9,221 nucleotides of DNA. Origin: Deltaproteobacteria bacterium. GTDB lineage: Bacteria; Desulfobacterota; Deferrimicrobia; Deferrimicrobiales; Deferrimicrobiaceae. The stretch lies in contig JANXPS010000057.1 in assembly GCA_025357175.1 (NCBI GenBank), positions 1 to 9,221 of the forward strand, written 5' to 3'. Made by a program: the position numbers and the translations under genes. Numbering within the stretch: position 1 is the stretch's first letter; every line of letters begins with the position of its first letter. This document shows positions 6,313 through 9,221 of the stretch, one piece after another. The notes under the pieces were generated by a model. It did no database searches. It worked only from the letters and a program-made list of their open reading frames with translations, and had not been told where the DNA came from.

Positions 6313-6921
6313 ATGAATCTCGTTCCCATCGTAGTCGAGCAGACCAGCCGGGGAGAGCGTTCCTACGACATCTATTCGCGGCTGCTCAAGGATCGCATCG
6401 TCTTCATCGGCACGGGGATAGACGACGACATCGCGAACGTCGTCATCGCCCAGTTGCTCTTCCTCGAAGCCGAGGACCCCGACAAGGACATCAACATATA
6501 CATCAACTCGCCGGGCGGCGTGGTCACCGCAGGCATGGCCATCTACGACACGATGCAGTTCATCAAGCCCGACATCGCGACCGTCTGCATCGGCCAGGCC
6601 GCATCGATGGCGGCGGTCCTGCTCGCCGGAGGCACCGCCGGCAAGCGCACCTCCCTGCCCAACGCCCGCATCATGATCCATCAGCCGATGGGCGGCGCGC
6701 GGGGGCAGGCGACCGACATCAAGATCCAGGCCGAAGAGATCCTCCGCATGCGGGAAGAACTCAACCGGATCCTCTCGTACCATACCGGCCAGCCCGTGTC
6801 CCGCGTCGCAGCCGATACCGAGCGCGACTACTTCATGTCGGCGGAGCAGGCCAAGGTCTATGGTATAATCGACCAAGTTGTCGAAAACCGGGCAGCAATC
6901 GCCCGTCCTCTCTCCGAATAA
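6313..6921 (+). CDS. clpP: ATP-dependent Clp protease proteolytic subunit ClpP
   Basis: ClpP is the serine peptidase that forms a double-heptamer chamber and degrades substrates threaded in by ClpX or other Clp ATPases. The 202-residue product is of normal length. The catalytic triad is complete: Ser98 in GQAASMAA, His123 in MIHQPMGG and Asp172 in ERDYFMSAEQA. The substrate-groove motif INSPGGVVTAGMAIYDTM lies at about 65-82. The N-terminal MNLVPIVVEQTSRGERSYDI is the common propeptide/axial-loop region, in which a few residues are usually removed by self-processing. The start has an AGGAGG 7 nt upstream. The gene is 11 nt after tig and 15 nt before clpX, its ATPase partner. A perfect TATAAT near its 3' end may be an internal promoter for clpX. 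Confidence 0.98.
   Translation: MNLVPIVVEQTSRGERSYDIYSRLLKDRIVFIGTGIDDDIANVVIAQLLFLEAEDPDKDINIYINSPGGVVTAGMAIYDTMQFIKPDIATVCIGQAASMAAVLLAGGTAGKRTSLPNARIMIHQPMGGARGQATDIKIQAEEILRMREELNRILSYHTGQPVSRVAADTERDYFMSAEQAKVYGIIDQVVENRAAIARPLSE
6861..6869 (+). promoter_or_regulatory. Candidate extended -10 promoter inside clpP, for clpX-lon
   Basis: TGGTATAAT (6861-6869) fits the extended -10 pattern TGnTATAAT. It is encoded by Tyr-Gly-Ile-Ile codons that include GGT and ATA in an otherwise GC-ending gene. No -35 match is seen at 16-18 nt, which an extended -10 can tolerate. The predicted start near 6876 would give a leader of about 60 nt before clpX. Function is inference. Confidence 0.4.
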
Positions 6922-6922
6922 C

Positions 6923-6927
6923 GGAGG
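6923..6927 (+). promoter_or_regulatory. Ribosome binding site that fixes the clpX TTG start
   Basis: GGAGG lies 9 nt before the TTG at 6937-6939. No ATG or GTG is available in frame between the clpP stop and the ClpX zinc finger, so this site decides the start. Confidence 0.75.
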
Positions 6928-6936
6928 TTTTTCCTT

Positions 6937-8190
6937 TTGAACCGTAAATACACCGACAAGGCCAATCTCCTCGTCTGCTCCTTCTGCGGGAAGGCCCAGA
7001 ACGAGGTCAAGAAACTGATCGCGGGTCCCACGGTCTACATCTGCGACGAGTGCGTCGAACTTTGCAACGACATCATCTCCGAGGAATACGACCTCGAGGG
7101 GCAGCTCGAGGAGAAGCGGAAGCGGCTTCCCAAGCCGGCCGAGATCCGCAAGACGCTCGACGATTACGTCATCGGGCAGGAGCGCGCGAAAAAGATCCTC
7201 TCCGTGGCCGTCTACAACCACTACAAGCGGATCGAGGCCAAGGGGATCGACGGCGTCGAACTCCAGAAGTCCAATATCCTGCTGCTCGGTCCCACCGGCA
7301 GCGGCAAGACGCTTCTGGCCCAGACGCTCGCCCGCATCCTCAACGTGCCGTTCACCATCGCCGACGCGACCACGCTCACCGAGGCGGGTTACGTCGGCGA
7401 AGACGTAGAGAACATCATCCTGAGTCTTCTCCAGGCCGCCGACTACGACGTCGAGAAGGCGCAGCGCGGCATCGTCTACATCGACGAGATCGACAAGATC
7501 GCCCGCAAGTCCGAGAACCCCTCCATCACGCGCGACGTCTCGGGCGAAGGGGTCCAGCAGGCGCTCCTCAAGATCCTCGAGGGCACCATCGCCAACGTTC
7601 CCCCCAAGGGTGGGCGCAAGCACCCGCAGCAGGACTTCATCAAGGTCGACACGACCAACATCCTGTTCATCTGCGGCGGCGCCTTCGTCGGCCTCGACAC
7701 CATCGTCGACCGGCGCACCACCAAGAAGACCATGGGGTTCGCGGCCGAGATCCAGTCGCGCCACGAGCGCAACCTGGGCAAGCTGTTCGATCTCACGCAG
7801 CCCGAGGACCTGATCAAGTTCGGGCTCATCCCCGAATTCGTCGGCCGCATACCGGTCGTCGCGACGCTCCACGAACTCGACGAAGCCGCGCTTGTCGAAA
7901 TCCTGACCCGGCCGAAGAACGCGCTCGTCAAGCAGTATCAGCGGCTGTTCGACTTCGAGGGCGTCAAGCTCGAATTCACCGAAGACGCGACCCGCGCCGT
8001 CGCGCGGCAGGCGATCAGCCGCAAGGGCGGCGCCCGCGGCCTGCGTTCCATTCTCGAGCACATCATGCTCGATGTGATGTACGAGATCCCGTCGCGCACC
8101 GACATCCGCAAATGCGTCATCACCGAAGACGTGGTCGAGGGCCGGAACGAACCCGAGGTCATCGAGGGCAAAAAAGCGGAATTGGCCTGA
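6937..8190 (+). CDS. clpX: ATP-dependent Clp protease ATP-binding subunit ClpX
   Basis: ClpX is the hexameric AAA+ unfoldase that selects tagged or regulatory proteins and feeds them to ClpP. The product is 417 residues, of normal length. An N-terminal zinc-binding domain has Cys14, Cys17, Cys36 and Cys39 (CSFC...CDEC). Walker A is GPTGSGKT (118-125), pore loop 1 is GYVG (151-154) and Walker B is IVYIDEID with Asp183-Glu184. The RKH substrate loop is present (GRKHPQQ, about 226-232). Arg304 in FVGRIPV and Arg370 in GARGLR fit the arginine finger and sensor 2. The ClpP-docking tripeptide, usually IGF, reads MGF at 266-268. Translation starts at a TTG with GGAGG upstream, which may lower output relative to clpP. 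The gene is 15 nt after clpP and 1 nt before lon, and may also be served by a promoter within clpP. Confidence 0.97.
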   Translation: MNRKYTDKANLLVCSFCGKAQNEVKKLIAGPTVYICDECVELCNDIISEEYDLEGQLEEKRKRLPKPAEIRKTLDDYVIGQERAKKILSVAVYNHYKRIEAKGIDGVELQKSNILLLGPTGSGKTLLAQTLARILNVPFTIADATTLTEAGYVGEDVENIILSLLQAADYDVEKAQRGIVYIDEIDKIARKSENPSITRDVSGEGVQQALLKILEGTIANVPPKGGRKHPQQDFIKVDTTNILFICGGAFVGLDTIVDRRTTKKTMGFAAEIQSRHERNLGKLFDLTQPEDLIKFGLIPEFVGRIPVVATLHELDEAALVEILTRPKNALVKQYQRLFDFEGVKLEFTEDATRAVARQAISRKGGARGLRSILEHIMLDVMYEIPSRTDIRKCVITEDVVEGRNEPEVIEGKKAELA

Positions 8191-8191
8191 C

Positions 8192-9221
8192 GTGGAAGAG
8201 CGCCGTTCGATCCTCCCGCTGTTGCCGTTGCGCGACATCGTCGTATTTCCCCACATGGTTGTTCCGCTTTTCGTCGGCCGCGGCAAGTCGATCGCCGCGC
8301 TCGAGGCGGCGGTCGCCTTCGACGGCCTGATCCTGCTCGCGTCCCAAACCGAAGCGGGCACCAACGAGCCGGCCGAAGATGACATTCACGCGATCGGCAC
8401 CATCAGCCATATCGTCCAGTTGCTCAAGCTCCCCGACGGCACCGTCAAGGTGCTGGTCGAAGGACGCGTCCGGGCGCGCATTCTCCACTACCTTCCCAAC
8501 GACCGCTACTTCCAGGTCCGTAGCGAATCGCTCCAGTCCGAACCCTTCGGGGGGCTTCACGCCGAGGCGCTGGTGCGCAACCTGCACGCGTCGTTCGAAA
8601 ACTATTCCCGCCTCAGCAAGAAAATCCCGGGCGAACTGCTCGCGCAGGCCGCCACGATCGAGGATCCCTCCTGGCTTGCCGACACGGTGGCCGCGCATCT
8701 CCCGCTGAAGATTGCCGACCGGCAGGCGCTTCTCGAAACCGAAGGGGTCCAGGACCGGATCGAGAAGCTGCTCGTCATGATGGAATCCGAGGTCGAGATT
8801 CTCGACATCGAGCAGCGGATCCGCGGGCGCGTCAAGAAGCAGATGGAACGCTCCCAGCGCGAGTTCTACCTGAACGAGCAGATGAGGGCCATCCAGAAAG
8901 AGCTCGGGCAGGGGGAGGACGGCAAGAACGAGGCCGACGAACTCGAAGAGAAGCTCAAGGAAAAAGAGCTTCCGAAAGATGCCGCCGAGAAGACGCGCAA
9001 GGAGATCAAGAAGCTTCGGATGATGTCGGCGATGTCGGCCGAGGCCACCGTGAGCCGAAACTACGTCGACTGGATGCTCTCGCTGCCATGGACCGAGCGC
9101 ACCGACGACAAACTCGACATCGTCGAATCCGAAAAGATACTCGACGAAGACCACTTCGGGCTCGAGAAGGTCAAGGAACGGATCCTCGAATACCTTGCCG
9201 TGCGCACGCTGGTCAGCAAGC
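8192..9221 (+). CDS. lon: ATP-dependent protease Lon (N-terminal part, cut by the window edge)
   Basis: Lon is a homo-oligomeric AAA+ serine protease that degrades misfolded proteins and specific regulators. The frame is open from a GTG at 8192 to the window end: 343 complete codons, roughly the first 40-45% of a typical 800-residue Lon. The N-terminus ILPLLPLRDIVVFPHMV is the classic Lon substrate-binding domain start. The middle contains the charged helical segment with REFYLNEQMRAIQKELGQ, followed by YVDWMLSLPW and HFGLEKVKERILEYLAV, which immediately precede the ATPase Walker A in the family. The Walker motifs and the catalytic Ser-Lys dyad are beyond the window, so activity cannot be judged. 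GTG is chosen because it gives the conserved N-terminus and follows the clpX stop by 1 nt. No strong Shine-Dalgarno is seen (weak GCGGA near 8176), suggesting translational coupling to clpX. This clpX-lon adjacency is common in proteobacteria. Confidence 0.96.
   Translation, partial: MEERRSILPLLPLRDIVVFPHMVVPLFVGRGKSIAALEAAVAFDGLILLASQTEAGTNEPAEDDIHAIGTISHIVQLLKLPDGTVKVLVEGRVRARILHYLPNDRYFQVRSESLQSEPFGGLHAEALVRNLHASFENYSRLSKKIPGELLAQAATIEDPSWLADTVAAHLPLKIADRQALLETEGVQDRIEKLLVMMESEVEILDIEQRIRGRVKKQMERSQREFYLNEQMRAIQKELGQGEDGKNEADELEEKLKEKELPKDAAEKTRKEIKKLRMMSAMSAEATVSRNYVDWMLSLPWTERTDDKLDIVESEKILDEDHFGLEKVKERILEYLAVRTLVSK

Noticed and set aside
8170..8177. A6-G run near the end of clpX as a programmed frameshift site making a ClpX-Lon fusion
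   Set aside because: The run reads AAA AAA G in the zero frame, so it is out of phase for the classic A AAA AAG slip, and a -1 slip would not enter the lon frame.
7050..8330. 426-codon + strand frame overlapping clpX and the lon start
   Set aside because: Arg/Pro/His-rich out-of-frame translation of clpX; not a gene.
6208..8385. 725-codon open frame on the - strand across clpP and clpX
   Set aside because: Antisense shadow of two unmistakable genes; repetitive acidic and Gly/Leu/Val-rich translation.
8159..9154. 331-codon open frame on the - strand across lon
   Set aside because: The + strand here encodes canonical Lon sequence to the window edge; the antisense frame shows no domain.

Overview
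The window is GC-rich and gene-dense. Everything recognisable is on the + strand, with almost no intergenic space. The strong G/C third-position bias, the tig-clpP-clpX-lon order, and a receiver/HD-GYP/DUF4388 protein next to a PilZ protein all suggest a Gram-negative bacterium. A deltaproteobacterial (Desulfobacterota/Myxococcota-type) lineage is the best guess. That placement is inference from gene content and composition, not from a database match.

Left part (1-4853): a tightly packed run of four genes. The 5'-truncated enolase gene (eno) is followed after 1 nt by gpmI, the cofactor-independent phosphoglycerate mutase. These are consecutive steps of lower glycolysis (3-phosphoglycerate to 2-phosphoglycerate to phosphoenolpyruvate). 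Ten nt later comes a 570-residue signalling protein with the order degenerate receiver, HD-GYP, canonical receiver, DUF4388. It overlaps by ATGA a 124-residue stand-alone PilZ protein. HD-GYP domains degrade cyclic di-GMP and PilZ domains bind it, so the last two genes look like a coupled c-di-GMP enzyme/receptor pair carried behind two glycolysis genes.

Middle (4846-5029): a short AT-rich island with a good sigma-70-type promoter, a tRNA-Leu(UAG) gene with encoded CCA, and a short leader for the next gene. No terminator is visible between the tRNA and tig.

Right part (5030-9221): a proteostasis cluster of trigger factor (tig), ClpP peptidase, ClpX unfoldase and the first 343 codons of Lon, with gaps of 11, 15 and 1 nt. 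Trigger factor meets nascent chains at the ribosome, ClpXP degrades tagged or regulatory proteins, and Lon degrades damaged ones. No heat-shock promoter or CIRCE operator was seen.

Three perfect TATAAT hexamers were found by eye on the + strand. One lies just upstream of gpmI, one upstream of the tRNA, and one inside the 3' end of clpP ahead of clpX. They suggest internal promoters, and possibly a leaderless gpmI transcript. The most interesting part is the c-di-GMP module. Its individual domains are known families, so this is an unusual arrangement rather than a demonstrably new system. No mobile elements, CRISPR arrays, rRNA or intergenic stretches over 300 bases are present.
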